64,000 nt of DNA from Candidatus Gastranaerophilales bacterium Zag_111 (lineage in GTDB: Bacteria; Cyanobacteriota; Vampirovibrionia; Gastranaerophilales; Gastranaerophilaceae), in contig MOYD01000061.1 of assembly GCA_001899395.1 (NCBI GenBank), forward strand, positions 125,522-189,521. Direction: 5' to 3'. Below the pieces are notes generated by a model. It searched no databases. It was not told the origin of the DNA and saw nothing but the letters and a program-made list of their open reading frames with translations. Positions 8,977 through 18,254 of this stretch are shown in pieces (within the stretch, counting starts at the first letter, position 1; each line of letters begins with the position of its first letter). A program made the translations under genes and the position numbers.

Positions 8977-10242
8977 TTGAAGAGATTATTTTCAATAACA
9001 ACAAAGCCAAGAAGGTTGGTTTTGAATGTTGCAGGGCTAGAGGTTAAATTCAAATATTTAGATGGTCAGTACAAAAAAGAAGCGGATTATCTTAAAAAGA
9101 TAAAGAAAAACCAGAAAAAATATCCAAAAGACACGTATATTCTTTTTGACTGTCTTGGTGGTGATATGGCTGAATGTATAGATGCGTATTCGTTATTTCG
9201 CTATATGAAAGATGCCGGCAAAAAAGCTTACTATGTTATTATGGAAATGTCTCCGTTATATGAAAAACTCAAAGCTGAAAACAATTTAGACGGAATAATT
9301 CCATTAAAAAACACCATGTATACACATCCCGGGGATTTTTTAGAGATCACGTACGAATTATTATTACGCGCCAAAGTTGTAATCTCTTCGTTTGGCATTT
9401 ATTCCAGACCAATGAACAAATTTATTGTAAAAAATCCGTATATAAAATACTTTTTTATCCAGCACGGACAAATATTTATCCCGATAAGAATGGTACTGGC
9501 AGGATATTTTAATGCTGATAATTCCGATAAATTTTTGATCTCGTCCGAAAAGGAATACGAGATACTAAAACAATATAACTTTCCTGAAAATAAATTGATA
9601 AAATCCGGACTTCCAAGGTGGGATTTACTTGAGCAAACTCCTGATTGTTCAGAAGAAAAAAGTATTTTTATAATGTTTAGCTGGCGCCGATTAACATGTG
9701 ATAATTTTGACAACTCTTTATATAAGCAAAATCTTTTAAAATTCCTTTCAAATAAAGAATTAAAAAATTACCTCAAAGAAAAAAATGTAAAAGTATATTT
9801 TGCCGCACATCACGCATTGAAAGGATTACAAGGGATAGATTTTAATGTCGATTTAGATAATATTATTCAGGTTGATAGCGGTAATGTTTCAAAATACATA
9901 AGAAAATGTTCTTGTTTAATTACAGATACCTCGTCTGTGGCTTTTGATTTTATGTTTCAGAATAAACCTGTCATTTTCTACCTTCTTGATAAAGGTGATG
10001 AAAATCTTGAGGATATAGAAAGAGATGGTTTTGATTACTTTTACACATCTAATAAAGATGTGTTGCCGGATATTTATTTAGATGAACAGGATGTTATAGA
10101 AAAGATAAAACACTACACAGAAAATGGTTTTCAGCTTGGTGAAAGCACTAAAAACATCTATTCTCAATACTTTTATATAAAAAACAATATTCGCCAAAAT
10201 CTAACCGAACAAATTGACAAAATCTGTTCTTCATGCGATTAA
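8977..10242 (+). CDS. CDP-glycerol glycerophosphotransferase-like (TagB/TagF family) enzyme
   Basis: A 421-residue protein resembling the Glyphos_transf family, which transfers glycerol- or ribitol-phosphate from a CDP donor to a growing polymer at the cytoplasmic membrane. Supporting features are the conserved QHG segment (FFIQHGQIF, about residue 165), the SGLPRWD motif, and the C-terminal nucleotide-binding segment ITDTSSVAFDFMFQNKPVIF (about 315-335). The best start is TTG at 8977, with a GGAT-like SD further upstream than usual, so the start is uncertain. The GT2 gene follows after 8 nt, suggesting a two-gene surface-glycan unit. The polymer is not known. Confidence 0.8.
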   Translation: MKRLFSITTKPRRLVLNVAGLEVKFKYLDGQYKKEADYLKKIKKNQKKYPKDTYILFDCLGGDMAECIDAYSLFRYMKDAGKKAYYVIMEMSPLYEKLKAENNLDGIIPLKNTMYTHPGDFLEITYELLLRAKVVISSFGIYSRPMNKFIVKNPYIKYFFIQHGQIFIPIRMVLAGYFNADNSDKFLISSEKEYEILKQYNFPENKLIKSGLPRWDLLEQTPDCSEEKSIFIMFSWRRLTCDNFDNSLYKQNLLKFLSNKELKNYLKEKNVKVYFAAHHALKGLQGIDFNVDLDNIIQVDSGNVSKYIRKCSCLITDTSSVAFDFMFQNKPVIFYLLDKGDENLEDIERDGFDYFYTSNKDVLPDIYLDEQDVIEKIKHYTENGFQLGESTKNIYSQYFYIKNNIRQNLTEQIDKICSSCD

Positions 10243-10250
10243 TTTGATTG

Positions 10251-11261
10251 ATGTTGTCTAAAATTTCTGTAATCATACCTGTTTATAATGTAGAAAAATA
10301 TCTTGGTAAATGCTTGGATAGTGTTATTTGTCAAACATTTTCAGATATTGAAATAATTTGTATTAACGACGGCTCTCAAGACAATTCGCTTGAAGTCCTG
10401 AATTCATACGCCAAAAAAGATAGCAGGATTGTTGTTATCAATAAAAAAAATGAAGGAGTTTCTGTTGCCAGAAATATGGGACTTGACATGGCTCAAGGCG
10501 ATTACATAATGTTTTTAGACGGTGATGACAGCCTGGTTCCGGACGCGTGTGAGCTCGCTTATGCAGAAATTACAAAAAATAACGCTGATATATGTGTGTT
10601 TTCACACCTAGAGCAAGACGAAGAAAATCTTGTACCAAGTTCTAAAAATAAACAGATTAAAAAGTATGCAAATAACCCCGATTTTAGTGGATTTCAGGTT
10701 TTTATTTGGGACAAGATTTATAAAAAAAGTTTTTTTGATAAAAATAATCTTCGTTTCCCGATTGGTGTAAAAACATCAGAAGACACGATTTTTTGCTGGT
10801 CATGTATGTTTAATAATCCGAAGTATGCTTTTCTTGACAAAGCTTTGTATATTTACAGGATTAATCGCCCCGGCTCAGCAACATCAGATTTTACAAAATG
10901 CATAAAAAACGACCTGGCTGCACTGAAAACAATTCATAATATGCCGTTATTTCAGTCTCAGCCTGTTGATGTTCAATTGAAACTTGTTGAAAAATTCTGT
11001 AAGGGCGCGGTTTACTATTGGGATAATTTTTATAAACTTAAACAGCGAAAAGTTCTTTTAAAAGATATAAAAGAACTTGTCAAATTTATCGGGAAAAACT
11101 ACCCAAAAAACGAGTTGAAGTCGCTGAAAAAATATCAAACACTTAAACATATTTATTTTTATACCCTGCTAACCTCGAGTTTTTCCATAATCAACATGAA
11201 AAATCGTAAAGTTATAACGATTTTAGGGTTGAGAATAAAGTGTAAACGTAAAAAACATTAG
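10251..11261 (+). CDS. Glycosyltransferase family 2
   Basis: An inverting GT-A glycosyltransferase of 336 residues. The N-terminus has the GT2 nucleotide-sugar-binding opening VIIPVYN, followed by CINDGSQDNS and the metal-binding FLDGDDS near residue 86. A later TSEDTIFCW segment suits the acceptor-side catalytic region. ATG 10251 is chosen; a TTG directly before it is the alternative. The C-terminal region is basic (KCKRKKH). It follows the TagF-like gene by 8 nt, so both probably modify the same surface or secreted polymer. Sugar specificity cannot be read. Confidence 0.9.
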   Translation: MLSKISVIIPVYNVEKYLGKCLDSVICQTFSDIEIICINDGSQDNSLEVLNSYAKKDSRIVVINKKNEGVSVARNMGLDMAQGDYIMFLDGDDSLVPDACELAYAEITKNNADICVFSHLEQDEENLVPSSKNKQIKKYANNPDFSGFQVFIWDKIYKKSFFDKNNLRFPIGVKTSEDTIFCWSCMFNNPKYAFLDKALYIYRINRPGSATSDFTKCIKNDLAALKTIHNMPLFQSQPVDVQLKLVEKFCKGAVYYWDNFYKLKQRKVLLKDIKELVKFIGKNYPKNELKSLKKYQTLKHIYFYTLLTSSFSIINMKNRKVITILGLRIKCKRKKH

Positions 11262-11270
11262 TGATTTTGT

Positions 11271-11966
11271 TTATTTGAACTTTTTAATAATTCGTTTGAA
11301 ATAATCTGTTTCTGTTTTTGCCTTATGAGCACAGGCAATTCCGTTTAGAGCATTTGAACTGTTTTCATTGCAATATTTGTTTATATCGTTGTAAGTAGTT
11401 TCTTTGTCGCCCATTGTATGCAGTTCTCCATCGAGAAATTGAAAAGTAAACAGGTCGTATCCTAAAATGTTTGGCGGATTTTTGTATCCGTTTAAATCTA
11501 CAAATATCCATATACGAAGTTGGACAGTTCCGGTAGAAGGTTGTTCAAAAATTAACAACGTACCGTCTTGTAAGACTAATTGACCATCATCAAACAATGA
11601 AGTGTTAATTTTTGTTGTTCCGTTCAAGGTTTTATAGCCTTTGTTATCATGTATATTATAGCATGGCAGTCCTTTTGCTGAATATGTACCGCAATCAATA
11701 GTTCCGGTCAAATAATTATTGAAAGTCTTGTAAAAAACTTCTTCCTTGTCCCTATTGTAGCTTTGCGGATCAAGAGAGACATCATCAGCTTCCATTTGTT
11801 TAAAAACCTGCTGAACAATAGAATACGTTTCTAAGAATTGTGCTTTGAGTTGATGAGCTTTATAAGCTGTTATCAATCCGGGGATTGTAATTGCTGCAAC
11901 AACCCCAATAACACCTAGTGTAATCAAGACTTCCGCCAACGTAAAACCTTTTTTAACTTTCTTCAT
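11271..11966 (-). CDS. Type IV prepilin-like protein, stably in frame (group A)
   Basis: A 231-residue protein beginning MKKVKKG then FTLAEVLITLGVIGVVAA. This is a canonical prepilin signal with cleavage after Gly and Glu at +5 of the mature protein. The hydrophobic helix is followed by a globular domain with several Cys (DCG, LPCYN, KYCNEN, IACAHK) and a conserved DLNGYKNPPNILGYDLFTF segment. SD AAGGAG lies 7 nt before ATG 11966. It is divergent from the XRE gene at 12032. Its C-terminal half is clearly paralogous to the frame-disrupted gene at 34250 (shared MEADDVSL, FLDGEL, MGDKET, ALNGIACA). It is probably a minor pilin or pseudopilin. Confidence 0.85.
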   Translation of the reverse strand: MKKVKKGFTLAEVLITLGVIGVVAAITIPGLITAYKAHQLKAQFLETYSIVQQVFKQMEADDVSLDPQSYNRDKEEVFYKTFNNYLTGTIDCGTYSAKGLPCYNIHDNKGYKTLNGTTKINTSLFDDGQLVLQDGTLLIFEQPSTGTVQLRIWIFVDLNGYKNPPNILGYDLFTFQFLDGELHTMGDKETTYNDINKYCNENSSNALNGIACAHKAKTETDYFKRIIKKFK

Positions 11967-11977
11967 ATTCACACTCC

Positions 11978-12023
11978 TTTACTGATAAATATCCAGTAAT
12001 ATTATGTTATCATTTACAGTAAA
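11978..12023. promoter_or_regulatory. Candidate operator between prepilin and XRE genes
   Basis: The half-site CAGTAA occurs at 11994-11999 and 12017-12022 on the plus strand and as TTACTG at 11979-11984. The first pair forms a perfect 6-bp inverted repeat with a 9-nt gap. The prepilin's likely -35 (TTGACA on the minus strand, 12026-12031) abuts the XRE start codon, so a protein bound here could control both directions. Confidence 0.45.
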
Positions 12024-12031
12024 ATTGTCAA

Positions 12032-12316
12032 ATGAATGAAGATGAATTGTATAAAGCGCTTGGAAAACAAATAAAATTTTTGAGGGAGAGTGCTCATCTT
12101 ACCCAGGAAAAACTTGCCGAAAAATCAGGCATAAGCCTTGATTATCTTGGTAAAATTGAGGTAAATATTAATAAACCGGGACTTAAAACACTTATAAAAA
12201 TCTCTAATGCCCTGTCAATTCCGATAAAAATGATTTTTGATTTTGAAACAAAAAATAATTCTGCTATTGTTGACAATCATCAAAGAGGGTTATATCATAA
12301 AGTTAATAGAAGATAA
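12032..12316 (+). CDS. Small XRE-family transcriptional regulator
   Basis: A 94-residue protein, almost entirely one XRE/Cro-type helix-turn-helix domain (LRESAHLTQEKLAEKSGIS, recognition helix near LDYLGKIEVN, residues about 18-70). The tail is short and polar, with no ligand or protease domain. It is divergent from the prepilin at 11966, with 65 nt between them containing repeated CAGTAA half-sites. A TAAAAT box at 12020-12025 lies only 6 nt before the ATG and no SD is visible, so the mRNA may be leaderless. Probable role: repressor or autoregulator of the pair, inferred from arrangement. Confidence 0.85.
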   Translation: MNEDELYKALGKQIKFLRESAHLTQEKLAEKSGISLDYLGKIEVNINKPGLKTLIKISNALSIPIKMIFDFETKNNSAIVDNHQRGLYHKVNRR

Positions 12317-12333
12317 GCAAGGAGTGCTTTTTA

Positions 12334-12762
12334 ATGGAAAATGAAGAAACAAAAATTTGTCCTTATTGCGAAGCTGAAATAAATGCAAATGCAAAGAAAT
12401 GTAAATTTTGCGGCGAATGGGTCTGTGAAGAAGAAGACGACATGCCGGAAGAATTAAACCATTTTAATTGGGGCGCATTCTTGTTTAACTGGATATGGGG
12501 AATAATGCACGGAAAATACATAACACTTTTATATTTTCCTGCTTGTTTAGTTCCAGTAATCGGATCTATTGCGATATCAATATGGTTTGGAATTGCCGGT
12601 AACAAATGGGCATGGCAAAGCCGAACATGGGAAAGTATTGAACAATTTAACGATATCCAGAAAATTTATGTTAAACTATGGATAATTTTAGCTGTTTTTG
12701 GCTTAATTCTTACCATAAAATTTTTATCGCTATTTTTATTCATAGCAAATCTTGAAGTCTAA
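12334..12762 (+). CDS. Zinc-ribbon membrane protein
   Basis: A 142-residue protein with an N-terminal zinc ribbon (CPYC...CKFC, residues about 8-27), a short acidic linker (CEEEDDMPEE), then two or three hydrophobic segments (about 47-60, 68-90 and 115-138). The Trp/Phe-rich FNWGAFLFNWIWGIMHGKY segment resembles the DUF2628-like 'GAFFLGWLW' type of small membrane proteins. SD AAGGAG precedes ATG 12334. It lies 17 nt after the XRE gene and may share its transcript. Function unknown. Confidence 0.7.
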   Translation: MENEETKICPYCEAEINANAKKCKFCGEWVCEEEDDMPEELNHFNWGAFLFNWIWGIMHGKYITLLYFPACLVPVIGSIAISIWFGIAGNKWAWQSRTWESIEQFNDIQKIYVKLWIILAVFGLILTIKFLSLFLFIANLEV

Positions 12763-12772
12763 TTCACCAATT

Positions 12773-12845
<73 letters not shown>

Positions 12846-12852
12846 GGTGGGA

Positions 12853-12858
12853 TATAAT
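12853..12858 (+). promoter_or_regulatory. -10 box TATAAT immediately upstream of the 12865 gene
   Basis: A perfect TATAAT lies 8 nt after the tRNA and 6 nt before ATG 12865. The expected transcription start falls on or next to the start codon, and no SD is present, so translation may be leaderless. Confidence 0.5.
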
Positions 12859-12864
12859 CAAATT

Positions 12865-13686
12865 ATGGAACTGGTTGAAAAAGAGTTAATAAAATATCTT
12901 AAAAGTATTGGACTGGAGGTTCATACTTCGACTAAGGCGCGGGGACATCAGGGGTTTTATTTAAAAAATCGTATTGATATTTCTAAAAATATTCCCAAAA
13001 ATCGCATTATGCCAACGCTTTTGCATGAGTTTGCACATTTTGTTCATTGTGAATTGGAGCCTTTGATGCCGCGAAACGGCGGGAGTTTAGAGGTGCTTTT
13101 TGATACTGATAATGCTAAGCAATTTGAAAAAGAGCTGATTACTGTTACACACTTTGTTGATACAAATTCCAAGTGTGAAAGGCTTGAGCAGCATAAAAAA
13201 CTTATCAAAGACAGAATTTTAGCGTATGAAGAAATAATAAAATCACGTTATCCAAAGTTTATGCGTTCCAAAAAGTTCAAAGAATTTGATAAGTATATTA
13301 AAAAATCCAATGCGCGATATTTATTAAAATATGACAGAGTAAAACTTGTCACCGGAGTTTTGTTTAAAAAAGTTCAAATGCTTTCAATTGATAATATTGA
13401 GAAAGATTTTTGTGATATGCCGGTTGAGTTTGCCGCTTATATCAGGTTAAAATCCTGTCAAAAACGCCAGGCAAGAATTTCTGCAAGGATTAACAGGTTA
13501 AAAAAATATTACTGTTCGCCAGCGGAATTGTTTGCAAGATTCGTAGAAGGGCTGTATTTAGATGATGTGAAAGTTAAAATATCAGCCCCTCAAACTTATT
13601 CAAGATTTTTCCAGCTTTTGGAAAGTAATTATTACAGGTATTTGCCTGATGTAATTGAAAAATTCTACAGTCCTAAAAGCTTGTAA
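12865..13686 (+). CDS. Putative zincin-motif protein (HEFAH)
   Basis: A 273-residue protein with the zinc-metalloprotease signature HEFAH at about residues 53-57, in the helix TLLHEFAHFVHC. A third zinc ligand is not obvious. Candidates lie in the later KSCQKRQARISAR or LFARFVEGLY regions, the latter resembling the extended helix of ImmA/IrrE-like and related zincins. The rest is basic and helical. An upstream GTG at 12847 is in frame but abuts the tRNA, so ATG 12865 is preferred. The 3' end overlaps the convergent gene by 22 nt. Substrate unknown. Confidence 0.6.
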   Translation: MELVEKELIKYLKSIGLEVHTSTKARGHQGFYLKNRIDISKNIPKNRIMPTLLHEFAHFVHCELEPLMPRNGGSLEVLFDTDNAKQFEKELITVTHFVDTNSKCERLEQHKKLIKDRILAYEEIIKSRYPKFMRSKKFKEFDKYIKKSNARYLLKYDRVKLVTGVLFKKVQMLSIDNIEKDFCDMPVEFAAYIRLKSCQKRQARISARINRLKKYYCSPAELFARFVEGLYLDDVKVKISAPQTYSRFFQLLESNYYRYLPDVIEKFYSPKSL

Positions 13687-14180
13687 AAAATCTTTTGGCA
13701 AACGGTTCTGTCAGTTATGGTTTGCGAATATCTTTCGTCTACTTCTGCAAGCTCTTGTCCTACTTCTTTGTAGATGTGGCGAAGAACGTCTTCACTGCGT
13801 TCTTGTTCAGTATCATATTCCGCTCTTATTTTTTGAAGCTCAGAATTATCAAGAAACTTTCCGCCGCAGTTGTAGCAATCGTCAATCTCGATTGATTTAT
13901 TTATGCTTGAATAATTTTTAACCATTTTGTTGCCGCAGTTTGGACAGTGCCTGTCAACGTCTGTTTTTACCGGCTCAAATGTTTTATCTTTAATTCTTTC
14001 AAGAATTTTTGAAACATCTTCGTGTTTTTCATCAAAAGCATTAAGCTCTCTGTTATCAAAATATATTCCGCCGCATCCGTTTGTACAGATATCAATATTT
14101 ATACCGGCAGACGGGATAAAAACCTTTTCCATTTCTTTGCCGCAAGCTGGGCAATTTAGTGTTTTTAGTGTATCAGCCAT
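13665..14180 (-). CDS. Tandem TFIIB-type zinc-finger protein
   Basis: A 171-residue protein with two copies of the bacterial zf-TFIIB-like module. The first has CPAC and CTNGCGGIYFDNREL (residues about 9-48). The second has CPNC and DCYNCGGKFLDNSEL (about 80-115). Each module has four Cys zinc ligands and the G-G-[IK]-[YF]-[FL]-D-N signature. A charged helical tail follows. Proteins of this type are common and mostly uncharacterised. The gene is convergent with, and overlaps by 22 nt, the zincin-like gene. Confidence 0.8.
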   Translation of the reverse strand: MADTLKTLNCPACGKEMEKVFIPSAGINIDICTNGCGGIYFDNRELNAFDEKHEDVSKILERIKDKTFEPVKTDVDRHCPNCGNKMVKNYSSINKSIEIDDCYNCGGKFLDNSELQKIRAEYDTEQERSEDVLRHIYKEVGQELAEVDERYSQTITDRTVCQKIFYKLLGL

Positions 14181-14280
14181 TTTTATGCCTTTCTTATACT
14201 AGTCCAATAATATCATCAACTATTTTGCCTGTTTTTACATCGTTTATCTGAATTATTTTTAGATAAATTTTATAAAAATT

Positions 14281-14309
14281 TTGTATTATTCAAAAAAATA
14301 TTGTACAAT
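14281..14309 (+). promoter_or_regulatory. Sigma-70-type promoter of the HD-GYP operon
   Basis: TTGTAT and TACAAT are separated by exactly 17 nt, and transcription should start near 14316, just before the AAAGG SD of the gene at 14328. Confidence 0.5.
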
Positions 14310-14327
14310 ATATTAAAAGGCATAATT

Positions 14328-16058
14328 ATGGCAGAAAGTATTTTAAAAACAGAAGAGGCACAAAATTTAATCCGTGAAGGTTTGAGGCTCATTGATGAAA
14401 AAATATACGCTGACGCCAAAGTTTGTGTTGAAAAGGCTTATGAAATCTTCAAGACTGATAAAGATACTGAAGGTGTTTCAATATGTTTATCGTTAATTGG
14501 TTTTTTAAATTATTCTGTTGATAAAAACTGTTATGAAAGTGCTGCCGCGTTAATCCATGACGGAACTTACATGGCACAGCGTGCTAACAGTGATACGGCG
14601 CTTTTAATCAATGAAGTTGTATTGGGCAATATGAATTTTTCAGAGGATAATAAAGACGTTGCACTAATTCATTATAATAACGCGTTAAAACTTTCCGCGC
14701 CGGATGATAAATATTCCCTTGCTGATACGATAAATACACGTATCAGACAGCTTCAAAACAATATGGATTATTCGCTTCCGACAAAAAGTGACCCGTTAGT
14801 ATCTTTGGTTAAAATCAGCCGTTCGATTACTGCTTTGACTGATATTGATGACCTTTTAAGGGTTATTGCCGAAGAAACTAAAAATGCAATTCAGGCTGAC
14901 AGATGTTCTGTATTTTTGTGGGATAAGGATACTGATGAACTTTGGTCAAAAGTTGCATTGGGGCTTGAGTCAAGTAAGGAAATCAGGTTTCCTGCGGATA
15001 AAGGTTTGGCGGGTTACGTTGTAAAAACCGGTGAACCGATTAATATTATCGAAGCTTACAATGATCCAAGATTTAATCCTGAAATTGATAAACAAACAGG
15101 ATATCGGACAAAAACAATTCTTTGTATGCCGATAACAAACAATAACCGCGAGATAATCGGAGCATTTCAGGTTATAAATAAAATTGACGGAGTGTTTACT
15201 AAAAACGATGAAGACTTGCTTGTCGCAATTGGCGGAAGTGCAAGTATAGCCTTAGAAAACGCCCAATTGTTTGATAAACAGCTCCAGATGTATCACGAGC
15301 AAAAATTACTTTTTGAAAGTTTTATCAACACTCTTGCAATGTCAATAGATGCGCGGGATAAGATTACAGCAGGTCATTCAACCCGTGTTAGACTTTATTC
15401 CACTCTTTTAGCTCATGAAGTAGGTATGGAGCCAAAAGAGATAAGTCTTTTGGAAAAAGCCGCAACTTTGCATGACATTGGTAAAATCGGTATTAGAGAT
15501 TCTGTTTTGCAAAAAGACGGCAAACTTACGGATGAAGAGTACAAGCACATCCAGGAACATGTACGGATTACCCACAATATTTTAAATCAGATTTATATGT
15601 CGCCTGATTTCAGAATTATTACGGAAATGGCATGTTCGCACCACGAAAAATGGGACGGAACAGGGTATTACAGGCATTTAAAAGGTGAAGAAATCACACT
15701 TGGCGGCAGAATTTTAGCGGTTGCGGATGTTTTTGATGCTATAACTTCAAAACGTCACTATCGTGACAAAATGCCGATAATAAATGTTATTGATATTTTA
15801 CTCAAGGGTGCCGGGTCGCATTTTGACAAAAATCTTGTCGACGTGTTCTTATCAATTCCTGTAAACAAGATTATACACGTATTTTTGTCCGAAACCCGCG
15901 GTAAAATTGAACCAAAAGAAGAAGTTATTCTAAGTAAATTTAACCTGTTAGATATTTATCGTATCGGAACATCTCAAGTCACCTCTGAAGATGAAAAGAA
16001 GATTTTTGATATGTTTAACGCATACTACACGGGCACAAAGACCAGGGGAGATAATTAG
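14328..16058 (+). CDS. GAF and HD-GYP domain phosphodiesterase-type protein
   Basis: A 576-residue protein starting at ATG 14328 with AAAGG upstream (a TTG at 14301 also lies in frame). Residues about 1-150 are helical and TPR-like. A GAF sensor domain spans about 165-320 (CSVFLWDKDTDELWSK ... GAFQVINK). The C-terminal HD-GYP domain has HDIGKIGI near 380 and HHEKWDGTGYY near 437, where the last residue of the GYP triad is Tyr, not Pro. HD-GYP enzymes hydrolyse cyclic di-GMP; metal ligands are largely intact, so activity is plausible. It heads a signalling operon with a TPR protein and two response regulators. Confidence 0.9.
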   Translation: MAESILKTEEAQNLIREGLRLIDEKIYADAKVCVEKAYEIFKTDKDTEGVSICLSLIGFLNYSVDKNCYESAAALIHDGTYMAQRANSDTALLINEVVLGNMNFSEDNKDVALIHYNNALKLSAPDDKYSLADTINTRIRQLQNNMDYSLPTKSDPLVSLVKISRSITALTDIDDLLRVIAEETKNAIQADRCSVFLWDKDTDELWSKVALGLESSKEIRFPADKGLAGYVVKTGEPINIIEAYNDPRFNPEIDKQTGYRTKTILCMPITNNNREIIGAFQVINKIDGVFTKNDEDLLVAIGGSASIALENAQLFDKQLQMYHEQKLLFESFINTLAMSIDARDKITAGHSTRVRLYSTLLAHEVGMEPKEISLLEKAATLHDIGKIGIRDSVLQKDGKLTDEEYKHIQEHVRITHNILNQIYMSPDFRIITEMACSHHEKWDGTGYYRHLKGEEITLGGRILAVADVFDAITSKRHYRDKMPIINVIDILLKGAGSHFDKNLVDVFLSIPVNKIIHVFLSETRGKIEPKEEVILSKFNLLDIYRIGTSQVTSEDEKKIFDMFNAYYTGTKTRGDN

Positions 16059-17603
16059 ATGAACAAGAAATTAATTATCTCTTTTATGCTTGCAGTTTTT
16101 TATGCAAATTCAGTTATGGCTTTTGATATGAGCGGGATGAAACCAGTGAACCCGTTGGACAATAACCCAACGACGTACCAAGAAGTCATTAACCAGCCGT
16201 CATACGAGTTAAAACGCGGAACACTTACACGAAACGCAATCAAAAACCAATATACAATTGCAATGGATAAATTTATCCAAAGTAATGTTCGCTCGTCTTA
16301 TCAGGATTTTAAAATGCTGATTGAAAACGTTGTTCCAAACGATTACGTTTATATGCGCTTAACTCAGGAAATGGCTGCAATTGGCTTTTTCTCGCTTGCT
16401 GAGCTTTCAATGTCAAAAATTCAAGACAATCAAATTTCATCACTTCTTGAAGACGATGTGAAAACGTACTATTTCCCGAATTACACGCTTACTCATAAAG
16501 ACCAGATGTATTTAGCGGAGATTTTTTCAAACATAATGTACAATGACCAAAGCCGCGAGGCAACAAGTGAATTGCTAAAACAGGTAAGTCTTTTGACAGA
16601 TTCTGATTATGCAAACTACCTTGCAGCATTTGGCAGCATGAAAAGCGGTGATATTAAACAGGCTGAAAAATCTATTGATGATGCAATTTCAAAAAACCCG
16701 AAAAATATCAATTACAAACGTCTTAAAGCTGAGATTTACTCTCAATCCAATAAGCCGCAAGACGGGGTTAAGTATCTAAATGACCTGAAATCATACCAGA
16801 TAAATACGGTTATTTTTGATAAAGAACTTCACTCCTCAACTCAGTATATTTTGTACAAAGCTGCAAAAAACGATTACTGGAAAAAGTATTATCTTGCATA
16901 TTACTATTACGATGAAAACGAATTGAATAAAGCCTTGCGCGTTTTGCAGACCTCAATCAGCGGCAAGAAAAATATTAACAAGGAAGTTTATTCGCTTACT
17001 GCAAAAGTCTATTTTGACTTAAAGGAATTTGAAAAGGCACAGGATTATGCGCTCAAAGCAGTTGATATTGAACCGGGTAAACCGGACGCATTGATAATTT
17101 TAGGCGATATTGCACTACGCAATAACGATTTAAAACTTGCAGAAACTTACTTTAAAAAAGCAGCACCAAAAGACGACACACATACTGCCGAAATTCGTCT
17201 TGGAGAAATTTACCAAAAGCAAAATAACATCAAAAAAGCAAAAGAGATTTACTCAAAAGTTTTAAAAGTGAGTTCAAAAGCCTACGAAGCTTACTATCAA
17301 ATGGCACTGCTTGAAAAAGACAGAGAAGAAGCTTATCTTAAAAAGACTGTTGCAATAAATCCTAATTTTAAAGACGGCTGGATAGATTTAGCTCGTTTAG
17401 AAATTAATAAAGAAGCTTATGAGCAGGCGTTGTCCTACCTTGGAATTGCAAAATATATTGACGAAAATGATTATAGATATTATTATTATTTAGGGCTGGT
17501 ACTTAAAAATAAGGGATTGACAGCAGAAGCAGATAAGAATTTTGAACGAAGCCTTAATATCAATCCGGATTACAGCTTAGCAAAAGAGGAACTAAAGATA
17601 TGA
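16059..17603 (+). CDS. Exported TPR-repeat protein
   Basis: A 514-residue protein with a probable signal peptide (KKLIISFMLAVFYANSVMA, cleavage near residue 22). The mature part is built of tetratricopeptide repeats, clearest from about residue 185 on (for example FEKAQDYALKAVDIEPGKPD, and YLGLVLKNKGLTAEADKNFE). TPRs form scaffolds for protein contacts, so a periplasmic or outer-membrane assembly role is likely. The ATG follows the HD-GYP stop codon directly, and its own stop overlaps the next gene by 4 nt, so translation is coupled both ways. Confidence 0.85.
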   Translation: MNKKLIISFMLAVFYANSVMAFDMSGMKPVNPLDNNPTTYQEVINQPSYELKRGTLTRNAIKNQYTIAMDKFIQSNVRSSYQDFKMLIENVVPNDYVYMRLTQEMAAIGFFSLAELSMSKIQDNQISSLLEDDVKTYYFPNYTLTHKDQMYLAEIFSNIMYNDQSREATSELLKQVSLLTDSDYANYLAAFGSMKSGDIKQAEKSIDDAISKNPKNINYKRLKAEIYSQSNKPQDGVKYLNDLKSYQINTVIFDKELHSSTQYILYKAAKNDYWKKYYLAYYYYDENELNKALRVLQTSISGKKNINKEVYSLTAKVYFDLKEFEKAQDYALKAVDIEPGKPDALIILGDIALRNNDLKLAETYFKKAAPKDDTHTAEIRLGEIYQKQNNIKKAKEIYSKVLKVSSKAYEAYYQMALLEKDREEAYLKKTVAINPNFKDGWIDLARLEINKEAYEQALSYLGIAKYIDENDYRYYYYLGLVLKNKGLTAEADKNFERSLNINPDYSLAKEELKI

Positions 17604-18247
17604 AGAAAAATATATTGATAGTTGAAGACCACGAATTAACAAGATTTGGGCTAAAAACGACTTTTGAAGATGTTGATTATGTTGGAGAGATTTATGAGGC
17701 TGCATCAGCAGAAGACGCGCTTGAAATTTTTAAGAATAATCCGGTAGATGTTGTAATTATGGACTTGGGATTGCCTAATATGAACGGTATTGACGCAACT
17801 CAGGTTATCCATAATCTAAATAAAGATGCTAAGATAATTATCTTGACTTCTCATAATGATGAAAGGGAAGTTTTAAACAGCCTGAAAGCAGGTGCAAACG
17901 CTTACTGTTCAAAAGAAATCAATTTGCAAAGACTTGTTCAGGTTGTTCAATCCGTAGCAGACGGTGCAGCGTGGTTTGACCCAAGTATTGCGCATATTGT
18001 ACTTCAAGCAAGTGCTAACTCTGAAGTTGGTGAACCTAACCTTAATTACAAAGACTATGACTTAACAACAAGAGAAGCACAGATTTTAAAACTTATGACA
18101 GAAGGTTTCAGCAATATGGAAATAGCGCAACACCTTGTGATAAGCGTAAATACAACAAAAGCACACGTTGCAAGTATTTTGCAAAAACTCGAAGTCGATG
18201 ACAGATTACAGGCGGCATTGAAGGCGTTAAAATATAAAATCGTGTAG
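17600..18247 (+). CDS. NarL/FixJ-type response regulator
   Basis: A 215-residue protein with a receiver domain (residues 1-120; acidic pocket E9/D10, phosphoacceptor D55 in VVIMDLGLP, switch region ILTSHND, and a conserved Lys in CSKEI) and a LuxR-type helix-turn-helix (about 148-210; LTTREAQILKLMTEGFSN). It probably activates or represses transcription on phosphorylation. No histidine kinase is in the window. The start ATGA overlaps the TPR gene stop by 4 nt. Confidence 0.93.
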   Translation: MKKNILIVEDHELTRFGLKTTFEDVDYVGEIYEAASAEDALEIFKNNPVDVVIMDLGLPNMNGIDATQVIHNLNKDAKIIILTSHNDEREVLNSLKAGANAYCSKEINLQRLVQVVQSVADGAAWFDPSIAHIVLQASANSEVGEPNLNYKDYDLTTREAQILKLMTEGFSNMEIAQHLVISVNTTKAHVASILQKLEVDDRLQAALKALKYKIV

Positions 18248-18254
18248 GCATTTT

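Noticed and set aside
12847-12864. GTG start of the zincin-like gene directly after the tRNA
   Set aside because: It would overlap the -10 box and begin 1 nt after the tRNA; ATG 12865 fits the promoter better.
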